NCBI RefSeq assembly: GCF_900129865.1
Contig: NZ_FQXD01000016.1
Span: 26,487 to 90,486, forward strand
Length of the DNA: 64,000 nt
From: Virgibacillus chiguensis
GTDB taxonomy: Bacteria; Bacillota; Bacilli; Bacillales; Amphibacillaceae
Direction of reading: 5' to 3'
Positions 15,564 through 24,488 of this stretch are shown here, one piece after another. Numbering within the stretch: position 1 is the stretch's first letter; every line of letters begins with the position of its first letter. Below the pieces are notes generated by a model that worked only from the letters and a program-made list of their open reading frames with translations, searched no databases and was not told the DNA's origin. Made by a program: the position numbers and the translations under genes.

Positions 15564-15580
15564 ACTGACAAATTGTCAAT
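15564..15580. promoter_or_regulatory. TetR autoregulatory operator
   Basis: ACTGACAAATTGTCAAT: palindromic core TGACAaatTGTCA, the same half-sites as the exporter operator. It lies 35-51 bases upstream of the TetR start. Confidence 0.7.
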
Positions 15581-15587
15581 TGTGTTT

Positions 15588-15684
15588 TTTTGAATGATCT
15601 TTGTGCCATAGCCTGGCTTATCAGGATCAGTTTCAATTAGATAAGGAAGAACTTTAGGTTGTAACGGTGTTGCTACTAAAGTAC
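15588..15684 (-). pseudogene. unidentified gene fragment
   Basis: The minus strand reads about 32 residues, GTLVATPLQPKVLPYLIETD then PDKPGYGTKII, without a start or matching stop context. It is protein-like but too short to assign. The rest of 15685-15897 is AT-rich and shows nothing else. Confidence 0.3.
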
Positions 15685-15897
15685 CTTAGTAATTACTTTG
15701 CTTGGTTTCAGGCATTAGAAAGCATTCAACATCACAAAATGAAGTTATTATGAATGACTTGATGATCAGAGTGTATTTAATTAAAAATCGTAAAAATATG
15801 ATATGATTAGATAAACTAAATTTGTGATGAAACATGTAACGGCATGGAATAGAATAAAGAAGATGAAAGGAATTTAAGAAAAGAGGAGGGGGAAGCG

Positions 15898-16128
15898 TTG
15901 GATGTATTACGCTGGGCGGGTATTGGTTTTATAATAATCGGCTTTGTTGTTCTCATGTCTATGAAAAAAGGTATGGAAAGTAAGCTCGCTTTTATAACAG
16001 CAAATAAGGAAACCGAGGAAAGTTCAACAAAAGCTCAATCCATCATTTGGTGGATAGTGAGTACGACAGTTTGGGGAGTAGTAAGTATAATTGTTATTGT
16101 TTGGTCGTTTCATAATTACTTTGGGTAA
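15898..16128 (+). CDS. small two-helix membrane protein
   Basis: A 76-residue protein starting at TTG 15898 behind GAGGAGGGGG. Two hydrophobic stretches (about 5-22 and 48-70) flank a polar loop KKGMESKLAFITANKETEES. No family is recognised. It stands alone before the pbuG control region. The start codon and strong ribosome binding site support translation. Confidence 0.55.
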   Translation: MDVLRWAGIGFIIIGFVVLMSMKKGMESKLAFITANKETEESSTKAQSIIWWIVSTTVWGVVSIIVIVWSFHNYFG

Positions 16129-16290
16129 CGATCGGTTTCCAATGTACGTAAACGAACGAATAAAATGAAGAAAATGATACGAAGAATTATTCACAGATAT
16201 AACTTGATAACTACTAAACGCTTACCTAAGAAGGAAGAAAATCAATTTGATCTTGCAGCAAATAAATGAAAAAGAGTACATCATATTTTG

Positions 16291-16335
16291 TTTTATCGAA
16301 CAAAAAACAAAAAAAACAAGATAATGTTCGCGTTT
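16291..16335 (+). promoter_or_regulatory. PurR box pair upstream of pbuG
   Basis: TTTTATCGAACAAA (16291-16304) and AATGTTCGCGTTT (16323-16335) are inverted CGAA/TTCG motifs like the paired PurBoxes bound by Bacillus PurR. They sit immediately upstream of the -35 box at 16338. Confidence 0.6.
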
Positions 16336-16337
16336 GG

Positions 16338-16366
16338 TTGACATGTGTCGGAAAAAATCGTATGAT
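16338..16366 (+). promoter_or_regulatory. sigma-A promoter of pbuG
   Basis: TTGACA (16338-16343), 17-base spacer, TATGAT (16361-16366). Confidence 0.8.
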
Positions 16367-16388
16367 AATCCTGTGTTATTTAAATAGA

Positions 16389-16453
16389 GGCGTATAATTT
16401 GAGGATATGGCTCAAAGTTTCTACCAGACTGCCGTAAATAGTCTGACTACGCA
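16389..16453 (+). ncRNA. purine riboswitch (guanine class) of pbuG
   Basis: The leader contains the three-way junction hallmarks: P1 arms GCGTA/TACGC, GGATATGGCTC in P2, TTTCTACC, CCGTAAAT in L3, and the specificity segment GACTACG with C at the position equivalent to C74, which selects guanine/hypoxanthine. A terminator follows at 16520-16551, so ligand binding should switch transcription off. Confidence 0.9.
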
Positions 16454-16519
16454 AGAGATATATGTGATCACAGGATAAGCAAATGGATGGTTCTATTTGA
16501 ATATCTCTGTGAATGAAAC

Positions 16520-16551
16520 AAGCTCTTGGGTGCAGACCTGAGGGCTTTTTT
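16520..16551 (+). terminator. riboswitch terminator of pbuG leader
   Basis: AGCTCTTGGGT (16521-16531) pairs with ACCTGAGGGCT (16536-16546), followed by a T-run. It is the expression platform of the guanine riboswitch. Confidence 0.85.
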
Positions 16552-16741
16552 CGTTTTCATGTCTATTTTATGGATATTTTATTGGATTAAAGTCAATGGA
16601 AACTTATCAAATGGATATAAGTTGCTGGCAGACTACCATTTTAAGAAATAGAAAGCTAGAAACTGAACAAGTCGTTTAAGCCCACTTTTCGTCATCTAGG
16701 AAATTATAAAATTTTGCAGCTGTAAATAAACTTACTAAGTT

Positions 16742-16960
16742 ATTTAGCCACGTCCGGCGCAAGCGCCCAGCAACTAGGCGACTTCACTCCATTGCCTTAT
16801 GATAAGTCATCATTGGTTCGTTCTAAATAGGAAGGCCGACTAAAGACGGGCTTGCCGGAGGGCACCGGCATACTCCTGTTGCAGGAGCATGTTTTCTAAA
16901 ATTTTCGTTGCTTCGTTCCAGTCGCTACGTTGCTAAACGGGCGCCCCGAGCTTTTGTTCT
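16742..16960 (+). repeat. ~200-bp dispersed repeat A, copy 2 (in pbuG leader)
   Basis: Starts TTTAGCCACGTCCGGCGCAA and ends CTACGTTGCTAAACGGGCG. Similarity to copy 3 (22502) extends about 50 bases further upstream (TTACTAAGTTATTTAG). Ends are complementary (GGCGCAAGCGCCCAGCAAC against GTTGCTAAACGGGCGC). It lies between the riboswitch terminator and the pbuG start. Confidence 0.85.
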
Positions 16961-17152
16961 AAGAGATCTATAGGTCGTATCCAAGAAGTACTAGCACTCA
17001 GTGGAGGATAAAATAACTTCTACTAATTCAAGACGCACTTTATGGAAAGTTCATCTAGTAGTAATAAGGTAATCAACTTAACGTATTGCGCAGTTGGCAT
17101 TACTACAACAAATGCTTGCAGTACGAGCAGACAAAATGAGAGGGGAAACATC

Positions 17153-18487
17153 ATGAAAAAGTATTTTAGATTTGACGAACTGGGTACGAATTACCGTACT
17201 GAGTTTATGGCGGGGTTAACAACCTTTCTAGCAATGGCTTATATTTTATTCGTTAATCCTTCCACATTAGCATTAGTCGGAATTGAAGATCTGCCTAGTG
17301 GAGTGACTCGTATGGATCAGGACGCTGTATTTGCCGCAACAGCAATTGCTGCAGCGATTGGTTCTTTATTTATGGGTCTGATTGCAAAATATCCGATTGC
17401 ACTAGCTCCGGGAATGGGATTAAATGCATTTTTTGCTTATACAGTAGTATTAGGATATGGCATACCTTGGGAAACAGCTCTAAGTGGTGTATTGGCTTCA
17501 GGACTTATTTTTATTGTGTTAACACTAACTGGGCTACGTGAAAAAATTATTAATGCTATTCCAGCGAATTTAAAAATGGCTGTAGGTGCAGGTATTGGCT
17601 TTTTCATCGCTTTTATCGGTTTTCAAAACTCGGGTATCATTGTAGCTAATGAAGCGACATTACTTGGGTTAGGTGATTTAACTTCACCAACCGTACTTTT
17701 AGCTGTTTTTGGCTTAGTGATATCGATTATTTTAATGACGGTTGGCATTCGTGGTGGTATTTTTTACGGAATGATTATTACTGCTATCGTCGGAATGGTT
17801 GTTGGTTTAATTACTCCGCCATCAGGCGTGGATGGAATTGTAAGCAATGTTCCTAGCTTGGTACCTACCTTTGGACAAGCGTTTGTGAATTTTGGTGATA
17901 TTTTTACATTGCAAATGCTGGTCGTTATTTTAACGTTCTTATTTGTTGATTTCTTTGATACGGCAGGTACATTAGTTGCCGTTGCGAACCAAGCAGGGCT
18001 TATGAAGGATAATAAGCTACCACGGGCTGGGAAAGCCTTGTTTGCTGACTCGGCAGCTACAGTAGCGGGTGCAACATTAGGCACCTCGACAACGACAGCT
18101 TATGTGGAATCAACGGCTGGTGTTGGAGCTGGTGGACGAACAGGGTTTACAGCCGTAGTTACCGCTATGTTTTTCTTACTCGCACTATTCTTTTCACCAT
18201 TATTAAGTGTCGTAACAGCAGAAGTAACGGCTCCTGCATTAATCATCGTTGGTGTATTAATGTCTTCTGCATTAAAGAATATTGAATGGGATCAATTTGA
18301 AATTGCTGTTCCGGCATTTTTGATTGTCATTGCGATGCCATTGACATATAGTATCGCAACAGGGATTGCCATTGGATTTATCTTCTACCCAATTACGATG
18401 CTGTTAAAAGGGCGAGCTAAAGAAGTTCATCCTGTCATGTATTTCTTATTTGTGATATTTGTATTATATTTTATGTTCTTAAGTTAG
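17153..18487 (+). CDS. pbuG: hypoxanthine/guanine permease PbuG
   Basis: A 444-residue purine base:H+ symporter of the NCS2 AzgA-like branch. Start 17153 is chosen for AGGGGAA seven bases upstream; the frame opens earlier at 17042 but that part is non-conserved. Seen: FRFDELGTNYRTEFMAGLTT then FLAMAYILFVNP, typical of AzgA/PbuG N-termini, GMGLNAFFAYTV, VDFFDTAGTLVAVA and STTTAYVESTAGVGAGGRTG, with 12-14 membrane segments. It imports hypoxanthine and guanine for salvage. PurR boxes and a guanine riboswitch control it. A strong terminator follows. Confidence 0.93.
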   Translation: MKKYFRFDELGTNYRTEFMAGLTTFLAMAYILFVNPSTLALVGIEDLPSGVTRMDQDAVFAATAIAAAIGSLFMGLIAKYPIALAPGMGLNAFFAYTVVLGYGIPWETALSGVLASGLIFIVLTLTGLREKIINAIPANLKMAVGAGIGFFIAFIGFQNSGIIVANEATLLGLGDLTSPTVLLAVFGLVISIILMTVGIRGGIFYGMIITAIVGMVVGLITPPSGVDGIVSNVPSLVPTFGQAFVNFGDIFTLQMLVVILTFLFVDFFDTAGTLVAVANQAGLMKDNKLPRAGKALFADSAATVAGATLGTSTTTAYVESTAGVGAGGRTGFTAVVTAMFFLLALFFSPLLSVVTAEVTAPALIIVGVLMSSALKNIEWDQFEIAVPAFLIVIAMPLTYSIATGIAIGFIFYPITMLLKGRAKEVHPVMYFLFVIFVLYFMFLS

Positions 18488-18506
18488 AAAATTAGAGAAG
18501 AAAGAG

Positions 18507-18537
18507 AAAGTGCCTTTCCCAAGTGGAAAGGCACTTT
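18507..18537 (+). terminator. terminator of pbuG
   Basis: AAAGTGCCTTTCC (18507-18519) and GGAAAGGCACTTT (18525-18537) form a perfect 13-bp stem, 20 bases after the stop. As the arms end in AAA/TTT it could also serve the converging chemoreceptor gene. Confidence 0.8.
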
Positions 18538-18680
18538 AGCACTTTCATTTTCTACATCGATAGGAAACACGGAATGATCTGCTACCATTATGAAAATCAT
18601 TACCTCAACTAAGCGCGTTTTGTAGATAACAAATCATTAAATTGTTTCAAGCTAGCAATACACCTAAAAGAATGGAAGTG

Positions 18681-20357
18681 TCAAATTGCTTGTTCTAGTA
18701 GTGTTAAAAGACGTAAAACTTCATCGGAAGCAGTAGCAAGTTGCTTGAAATAGCTTTTCGCTTCTGTGCGTTCTCCTTGTTCATAGCTTTGCACGGCTAA
18801 CTTTGCATAATGATGTACTTGGCGATGTGGTTCCTCCAACTGCTGGAAGATAGAATTTTCTTTAAGATAGGACGGTAAATTTCCATAATACCACTCACCA
18901 AGCCGGCATGCTTGATGCGAAGCGACTTGGTTAGAATCAATTTCTTCTAAATCAAGTAGCATGTTATATACACGCCATTTCCAAAGCAAATGATCGGTTT
19001 TTGCTGCTTTTAATATATCTTTTGCGTGAAAACGAATACTATCAAAAAATGTCAGGCGATATGCATCCATCTGTTTGCTTAACTCTAAAATGATTTTAGC
19101 TGTTTCTTTGGCGACATCTTGGGTTGCATTTCCCATGTCAAACATAGCCGCGTTTCGATCAGCAATTTCGGTTACTGCTGATGTTTGTTCTTCTGTCATC
19201 GCCGCAATTTGTGAGGTGGAACCGTTAATGGCTTGTATAGCTGCTATAATATGTTTCAGTTCTTGCTCTCCAACTTGTGATTCTGACACTGTAAGTTGCA
19301 TACGTGTTTCCGTGTTATCCATTTCTGTTGTAACATCGCTAGCTACTTGTTGTAGTGACTCCATATTTTGCTTAATTTGTATGGTTTGTTCTTTTGTATG
19401 TTCTGCCAGTTTGCGAACCTCTTGAGCGACGACGGAAAAACCTTTCCCATGTTCACCTGCGCGTGCAGCTTCGATACTTGCATTTAAAGCGAGTAAGTTT
19501 GTTTGCTCCGTAATATCTTCAATGACATTTACAAAAGAATGAGTTTGCTTTATTTCTTCATTTAAACTTCTTATTTGCGTGGCTACCTCTTTATAAACCT
19601 CGCCCATTTGGTTCATATCTTCAAGTGCTCCATGGATTACTTGTTTACTTTTATTTACAGAAACAACCGCTTCATCTGTTTCTTCAGCTACTTTGGTAGC
19701 ATGTTCAGCTACTTCATTAACAGAAGCACTAACTTCTTCGGTAGCAGATGTTACATTGTGGCTCTCTTCGACAATACTTTCCATTTGGTTAATTAATTGC
19801 TCTGTCGAATCTAACGTCGTCACACCATGAAGTAACTCTGAAATTTGACCTAGAAAGGATTTAAATGTTTCTTCGATATGTGCTTGTACGATAAGTTGCT
19901 GATCGAAGGCAGTCAATTTTTGTATAGCGAGCGACAATGGTATGGTTTGTTTTTGTTTGCGGCGTGGTTGTTCTAGTAATAAAGAAATGATGTGATGAGT
20001 GAGTAAATGGTGGACAGCAATGTATTGTTCCACAGGTATATGTAACTGACTGAGTTGTTTACCTATTTCCATACGCGAGCGTATGTAATTATCATCCACA
20101 GTTGCTTTTAACAGTTCTTCTACATACGTTTCAACAATGGTTTCTAATTGTTGCTGTGAAATGGATTGCTTATTTTGGTTTGAAATAGATTCAAAATAAT
20201 TGTAAACGACAGAAATACATTCTTGCTTATATGGTGATATGATGGGTGCGGCTTGTCTTACTAAATCTAGTGTCTCTTCTGTTATTCCCATTAGCTTTCT
20301 ATGTATAGAGCTGTTTTCCAGCTGATTTGTTTTATTAGGTATCGTTTTTGTATGCAA
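18681..20357 (-). CDS. soluble globin-coupled chemoreceptor with CZB domain
   Basis: A 558-residue methyl-accepting protein without membrane segments. Residues ~20-175 resemble the globin-coupled sensor fold of HemAT/RsbR. Residues ~190-430 are the MCP signalling coiled coil with the hairpin [18 protein letters not shown] and [13 protein letters not shown]. Residues ~440-558 form a CZB-type zinc-binding domain ([31 protein letters not shown]). It should feed CheA/CheW in the cytoplasm. Odd: in [18 protein letters not shown] the heme-proximal His expected in G..H..IG is Leu102, so heme may be absent and the sensor may behave like non-heme RsbR domains. AGGAGG lies 11 bases before the ATG. Confidence 0.82.
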   Translation of the reverse strand: MHTKTIPNKTNQLENSSIHRKLMGITEETLDLVRQAAPIISPYKQECISVVYNYFESISNQNKQSISQQQLETIVETYVEELLKATVDDNYIRSRMEIGKQLSQLHIPVEQYIAVHHLLTHHIISLLLEQPRRKQKQTIPLSLAIQKLTAFDQQLIVQAHIEETFKSFLGQISELLHGVTTLDSTEQLINQMESIVEESHNVTSATEEVSASVNEVAEHATKVAEETDEAVVSVNKSKQVIHGALEDMNQMGEVYKEVATQIRSLNEEIKQTHSFVNVIEDITEQTNLLALNASIEAARAGEHGKGFSVVAQEVRKLAEHTKEQTIQIKQNMESLQQVASDVTTEMDNTETRMQLTVSESQVGEQELKHIIAAIQAINGSTSQIAAMTEEQTSAVTEIADRNAAMFDMGNATQDVAKETAKIILELSKQMDAYRLTFFDSIRFHAKDILKAAKTDHLLWKWRVYNMLLDLEEIDSNQVASHQACRLGEWYYGNLPSYLKENSIFQQLEEPHRQVHHYAKLAVQSYEQGERTEAKSYFKQLATASDEVLRLLTLLEQAI

Positions 20358-20431
20358 AGCTGTTCCTCCTATTGGTAATGAAATTTTGCCACATGTTTAC
20401 GTTTAGTTAGCCTCATCAATTTATTTTTGCA

Positions 20432-20526
20432 CATAGGAAAGCATAGAAGCTTAAAGGTTTATAGTATAAGAAAAACTGCGCCTTTCGCCATAAGGACTTT
20501 GGCGACAAGCCAAGTTTTTCAAATGG
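20432..20526 (+). repeat. ~95-bp dispersed repeat B, copy
   Basis: Matches the consensus start TAGGAAAGCATA, the middle TTTATAGTATAAGAAAAACT and the end AAGCCAAGTTTTTC. AGAAAAACT and AGTTTTTC(T) can pair around a GC-rich inner hairpin. It lies between two minus-strand genes. The rest of 20358-20828 shows no gene beyond this. Confidence 0.7.
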
Positions 20527-20827
20527 AAATAGCTAATTTATGAAGCTGGTAAGCGATAACAAACTGTAAAAAATTCAATAAAATCGGGCTTTCAACCCGT
20601 GGGTATTTTTCCTCCCTCGTTCCTGGTATCTAATTGAATATGTTCTAAAGGCTGTTCAAAGTAGGTGTTATCTTCCATTTAGAATGGAGCTAACTTGTGT
20701 GGAGTAGAGTAATATTTTGGTAACATGTAGGTCTTAACAAAAATAATAGTTCTTATTACCTTAAATGTCAACAAAAAATAGACATTTAGAACTAGTAAAT
20801 ACGAAATAGGGTGGAGTCTAATAATGA

Positions 20828-20873
20828 AAACAGATTGCCATACTTTTTTTAACGAGTATGGCAATCTGTTTTG
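20828..20873. terminator. bidirectional terminator after the MFS gene
   Basis: ACAGATTGCCATACT (20829-20843) and AGTATGGCAATCTGT (20854-20868) form a perfect 15-bp stem with T-runs on both sides. On the minus strand it follows the MFS gene. Confidence 0.75.
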
Positions 20874-20875
20874 CG

Positions 20876-20967
20876 CTTTAGGAAGCATAAAATGGACAGG
20901 CTTATCGTATAAGAAAAACGTAACTTTCCTCATAGGCACCTGGCGATAAGCTAAGTTTTTCTAAGCT
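20876..20967 (+). repeat. ~95-bp dispersed repeat B, copy reaching the MFS stop codon
   Basis: TTTAGGAAGCATA, CGTATAAGAAAAACG and GGCGATAAGCTAAGTTTTTC belong to family B. Its right end contains the stop codon of the minus-strand MFS gene (20961-20963). Confidence 0.65.
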
Positions 20968-22133
20968 TTGTCATGTATATACGTTTCTTTTCCGTATGGA
21001 AGCAAGTGGTAAATTGTAATTAAAATGGTACCAATGAAAGCAATGATTCCCATGAAATTGTATAAGGCATTTCCACTAAAGGTATCAATCATGGCACCTC
21101 CAATTAAGGAACCAATAATCCCTGATACACCAAAGAATGTTGCAAAGAAAACAAGATGTCCCGTTGATTGTAATATTTTAGGAACAAGTCGTGATATATA
21201 GTTAAATGAAGCTAAATAGAACGTACCAAAAGTTAATCCGTGCATAAACTGTAAACTAATGATGTGCCAAGGGTTATCTGCTGCCCCATAAATAAACCAG
21301 CGAATACTATATAAAATCCCAGCAATAATAACGAATACGAGCGGGTGATATTTTCTGAACCAGTAGCCAGCGGTAGCAAAGACAAGCGCCTCGGTAAGTA
21401 CGCCGACAAACCAAGCCACTCCAACTAAACCTTCACTTCCACCTAGTTGCTCAATATACAAACCAATAAAACTATCATTTGCTCGGTGCGTCACACTTAA
21501 AAACATGATGAAGAAAAGAAAAATAAGAAAAGGTTTACTCTTAATGAGCAAACTGACATCCCTTAATTTTACAGGCTCTGACGTTACGTTAACGTCCACT
21601 AGCTTAAAACTAACAATAAATGCCAATACCCCGAAAAATAAGTAAGGAATAATCATATACTGAATGCCGGCTCTTGTAAGGATTTCTCCAATAACAAGCG
21701 AAGAAGTAGCAAAACCAATTGAACCCCATAAACGTATCGTTCCGAATGAAACGCCAAGATCATGGGCTCTTCGTTGTGCAAGACTATCCCCTAGTGCCCC
21801 AATAGGCGTTACGAAAAAATAAAATATAGCTCCAACAATGAGTATTGGTAGTAGTGTATTCATTTGAAAAAAGATCACACTCATGACTAGTAAGCCGATG
21901 AGACAGACTTGAATAACACGTTTTACCGTTTTATATTTATCACTCATATATCCCCAAAACGGTTGCGCTACAATAGAAGCTAAAGGACCAACTGCTAGTA
22001 CATATCCGATTTCTGTACCATCCAGTCCTTTGTATTTTAAATACAAAGGTAAATAACTAAGAATAATCGTATTCGTAGCATGGAAAGCAAATAACAACAT
22101 TTTTAAAGGTGTTAACGATGGTTGATTTGACAA
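20961..22133 (-). CDS. MFS transporter, PPP (HcaT/YwbF-like) family
   Basis: A 390-residue transporter with twelve predicted membrane segments, starting at TTG 22133 behind AGGAGAG. Early sequence LSYLPLYLKYKGLDGTEIGY and FWGYMSDKYKTVKR (the loop 2-3 MFS motif) and GVSFGTIRLWGSIGFA are typical of the phenylpropionate-permease (HcaT) family, to which B. subtilis YwbF belongs. The natural substrate of the Bacillus branch is not known. It is a single-gene unit; its stop codon lies inside a family-B repeat. Confidence 0.8.
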   Translation of the reverse strand: MSNQPSLTPLKMLLFAFHATNTIILSYLPLYLKYKGLDGTEIGYVLAVGPLASIVAQPFWGYMSDKYKTVKRVIQVCLIGLLVMSVIFFQMNTLLPILIVGAIFYFFVTPIGALGDSLAQRRAHDLGVSFGTIRLWGSIGFATSSLVIGEILTRAGIQYMIIPYLFFGVLAFIVSFKLVDVNVTSEPVKLRDVSLLIKSKPFLIFLFFIMFLSVTHRANDSFIGLYIEQLGGSEGLVGVAWFVGVLTEALVFATAGYWFRKYHPLVFVIIAGILYSIRWFIYGAADNPWHIISLQFMHGLTFGTFYLASFNYISRLVPKILQSTGHLVFFATFFGVSGIIGSLIGGAMIDTFSGNALYNFMGIIAFIGTILITIYHLLPYGKETYIHDKA

Positions 22134-22140
22134 ATATCTC

Positions 22141-22240
22141 TCTCCTAACTTTAGAAAAAATTGGCTTATCGCCCAGTCTTATGGCCACATAAACCCAAAA
22201 AATCATATACTTCTCTATCGTGTAAATAAAGTAAAGCTAT
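22141..22240 (-). repeat. dispersed repeat B, diverged copy, reversed
   Basis: Reading on the minus strand, TTATTTACACGATAGAGAAG...GGCGATAAGCC...TTTTTTCT follows the family-B order. It is weaker than other copies. Beyond it, 22241-22501 shows no gene. Confidence 0.4.
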
Positions 22241-22501
22241 ATCCAGTAGCAGTTTACGTTCTATTACATAGAGGGAAAACAGCTTAAAAAAATGAAAAGC
22301 TACTTGTAATGACCTATCATGTAGTCAAGTGGAAGGAGAGGCTTATCCCCTCACTATTTGTTTTGCACGATAACTAACTGAATAGCGATCATCGGTATGT
22401 AGAATCGCTTGCTAACTTCAAGTTGTTTTATAGCAAAACCTTCTTGCTCTCATCTAAGAGATTGTAAAATTTACCATCTGGGGATAAATTTACTAAGTTA
22501 T

Positions 22502-22708
22502 TTAGCCACGTCCGGCTCCAGCGCCCAGCAACTAGGCGAATTCACTCCATTGCCCTAAGCTAAGTCATCATCGGTTCGTTCTAAATAGGAAGGACTAAAG
22601 ACGGGCTTACCGGCATAATCCTGTTGCAGGAGCATGATTCCTAAGACTTTCGTTGATTCGTTCCACTCTCTACGTTGCTAACCGGGCGCCCCGAGCCTTT
22701 GCTCTTAC
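22502..22708 (+). repeat. ~200-bp dispersed repeat A, copy 3
   Basis: TTTAGCCACGTCCGGCTCCA, GACTAAAGACGGGCTTACCG, CTGTTGCAGGAGCATG and CTAACCGGGCGCCCCGAGC match copies 2 and 4, with a short internal deletion in the GGAGGGCGCC part. It lies between two minus-strand genes but in the + orientation. The stretch 22709-22991 shows nothing else. Confidence 0.85.
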
Positions 22709-22991
22709 CTTATCAGGAAAAATGAACTAAACATTCCTATAGTGTAAAAAACCGACAGCAAATTTTATCTAGTAGGGTTCCAGAGGTACATGACAAGCGA
22801 ATATATGAAATGCCATACAAATAGAACTTCCAAAAATGAAATAGAAAACAGGGAAGTTATCGTCGATTACTGGCTTAGCGGTATGTTAGATCGAGTGGGT
22901 GATCACACATGTGAAAATAATGAAGAACTACTAAAATGTGCTACCGTTACCGTGTGAATAGTAGGACATATTTTATCTGTTTGTTAATTGC

Positions 22992-23519
22992 CTATGATCT
23001 CCACACTTGGTTAATAAATGCATCCCTACCAGATTTGGCGCGATCTTCTTCGTAGGCAGCTGTATTTTTTCGATAAAAGTTTTGATGGTATGCTTCAGCT
23101 GGATAAAAAGCCGTAGCTGGCAATATTTGCGTAACAATCGGGTTAGAAAATTTTCCGCTCTCTTCAAGATGTAATTTGGAGGATTCTGCTGCTATTTTTT
23201 GGTTTTCATTATGATAAAAAATAGCAGTTCGATAGGAGTCACCTCGATCATGGAATTGTCCTCCGTCATCGGTAGGGTCAATTTGCTGCCAGTATATGTT
23301 CAATATGGTTTCATAGGATAAAACATTTGGATCGTAAATAATTTCAACTGCTTCATAGTGCCCCGTTTTGCCTTGTTTTACTTCTTCATATGTCGGGTTT
23401 TCCGTATGACCACCTGTATATCCAGAAATAACACTGTCTACGCCATTCCATTGGTCAAACGGCTTTACCATACACCAAAAGCATCCGCCAGCAAAGGTTG
23501 CTCGTTGTTTTTTCTTCAT
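22992..23519 (-). CDS. msrA: peptide-methionine (S)-S-oxide reductase MsrA
   Basis: A 175-residue cytoplasmic repair enzyme that reduces methionine-S-sulfoxide using thioredoxin. Seen: the catalytic motif GGCFWC (residues 11-16), SGYTGGHTENPTYEEV, GHYEAVEIIYDP and QFHDRGDSYRTAIFY. It is the usual length for a single-domain MsrA. GAGGGA precedes the ATG. No msrB is fused or adjacent. Confidence 0.93.
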   Translation of the reverse strand: MKKKQRATFAGGCFWCMVKPFDQWNGVDSVISGYTGGHTENPTYEEVKQGKTGHYEAVEIIYDPNVLSYETILNIYWQQIDPTDDGGQFHDRGDSYRTAIFYHNENQKIAAESSKLHLEESGKFSNPIVTQILPATAFYPAEAYHQNFYRKNTAAYEEDRAKSGRDAFINQVWRS

Positions 23520-23614
23520 GAAAGAATCCCTCGCTTTTCATAAGGAAGTTTGCAAGTTAGTTTATTTTTATTAGAATAAAGATACTATAACATATTTTGC
23601 TAGTAGGTGACAGA

Positions 23615-24277
23615 ATGGCAGAACCATATATTCATAAATTATTTCATAGAAAAAAACTAGATCAGCAAAATCAAGAAGAAAAGGGGTCTATGGCTTATGT
23701 AAATGAAGAGGTGAACGGTTCTATTTATGTAACAGATCAAGGGTTAACGCTGGAGAAAGACGGAGATAAAGCATTGTTTGTTTACCCGTGGAAACATTAT
23801 TATGATTGGGCTGACGTCTATGAATTAGACACGATGCAAATAGGAGATATTGGGGAAAATCTATCTGTCTTAGAGATGGATGAGTACGCGGTGTCCATCG
23901 GAGATACCTATCGACTAGGGGAGGCGATCGTTCAAGTTAGCCAACCTTATTTACCATCTTGGAAGTTAGCGAGGCATTTGCAAATAGATGATTTTGCATT
24001 ACAAATGCAACAAAGTGGTCGTACAGGGTGGTATTTTCGCATTCTTCAAGCAGGGAACATACAAGCAGAACAAGATATGGAATTAATTGATCGTCCCTAC
24101 CCGCAATGGTCGATTGCTGCATGCAATGAGGCAATGCACAAGTTTAAAGAAGATTTACGTTTAGCAGACGATTTATTACAGTGTGACGTGCTAGGGAGTA
24201 TGTGGAAAAATATGCTAAAAAAAAGATTGCGGGGCATTCCGTTACGAACTAAAAGGCGTCTATTTGGCCCTGAATAA
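23615..24277 (+). CDS. MOSC-domain protein (YflK/YiiM-like)
   Basis: A 220-residue protein; start 23615 is chosen because AGGTGA lies four bases upstream (an in-frame TTG at 23597 has none). DKALFVYPWKHYYDW, GDIGENLSVLEM and GDTYRLGEAIVQVSQPYLPSW then KLARHL follow the MOSC fold order of YiiM/YflK proteins, with a helical 3-alpha tail. The family handles molybdenum-cofactor-linked sulfur chemistry and resistance to N-hydroxylated base analogues; the role here is unproven. Single gene. Confidence 0.8.
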   Translation: MAEPYIHKLFHRKKLDQQNQEEKGSMAYVNEEVNGSIYVTDQGLTLEKDGDKALFVYPWKHYYDWADVYELDTMQIGDIGENLSVLEMDEYAVSIGDTYRLGEAIVQVSQPYLPSWKLARHLQIDDFALQMQQSGRTGWYFRILQAGNIQAEQDMELIDRPYPQWSIAACNEAMHKFKEDLRLADDLLQCDVLGSMWKNMLKKRLRGIPLRTKRRLFGPE

Positions 24278-24424
24278 GAGTAAGCTTGGCGGTGTTTCGT
24301 TTACAGCTTAGAAAGCTTAGCTCTTCTCGGCGGGAAAAGCGCCGTCGCTTTTCTAATCCGATCGTATCGTGTAAACAAATTGGATTTTACTATTGATACG
24401 TTCATTTGAGGCTATATATCTATA

Positions 24425-24476
24425 AAACCGCTAATCAGTGGGTAATGCATTCCATACTGAAAAGCGGTTTTTTCCG
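24425..24476. terminator. bidirectional terminator between MOSC and Hsp20 genes
   Basis: AAAACCGCT (24425-24433) pairs with AGCGGTTTT (24461-24469) and is followed by T; the minus strand also has a T-run. It sits between two converging genes. Confidence 0.65.
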
Positions 24477-24488
24477 TAATTCGTACAT

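Noticed and set aside
17042..17152. longer N-terminus for PbuG
   Set aside because: The extra 37 residues are not like any PbuG start, and a clear ribosome binding site precedes ATG 17153.
20679..20939. 86-residue minus-strand frame
   Set aside because: It spans a terminator hairpin and a family B repeat, has no homology I recognise and no ribosome binding site.
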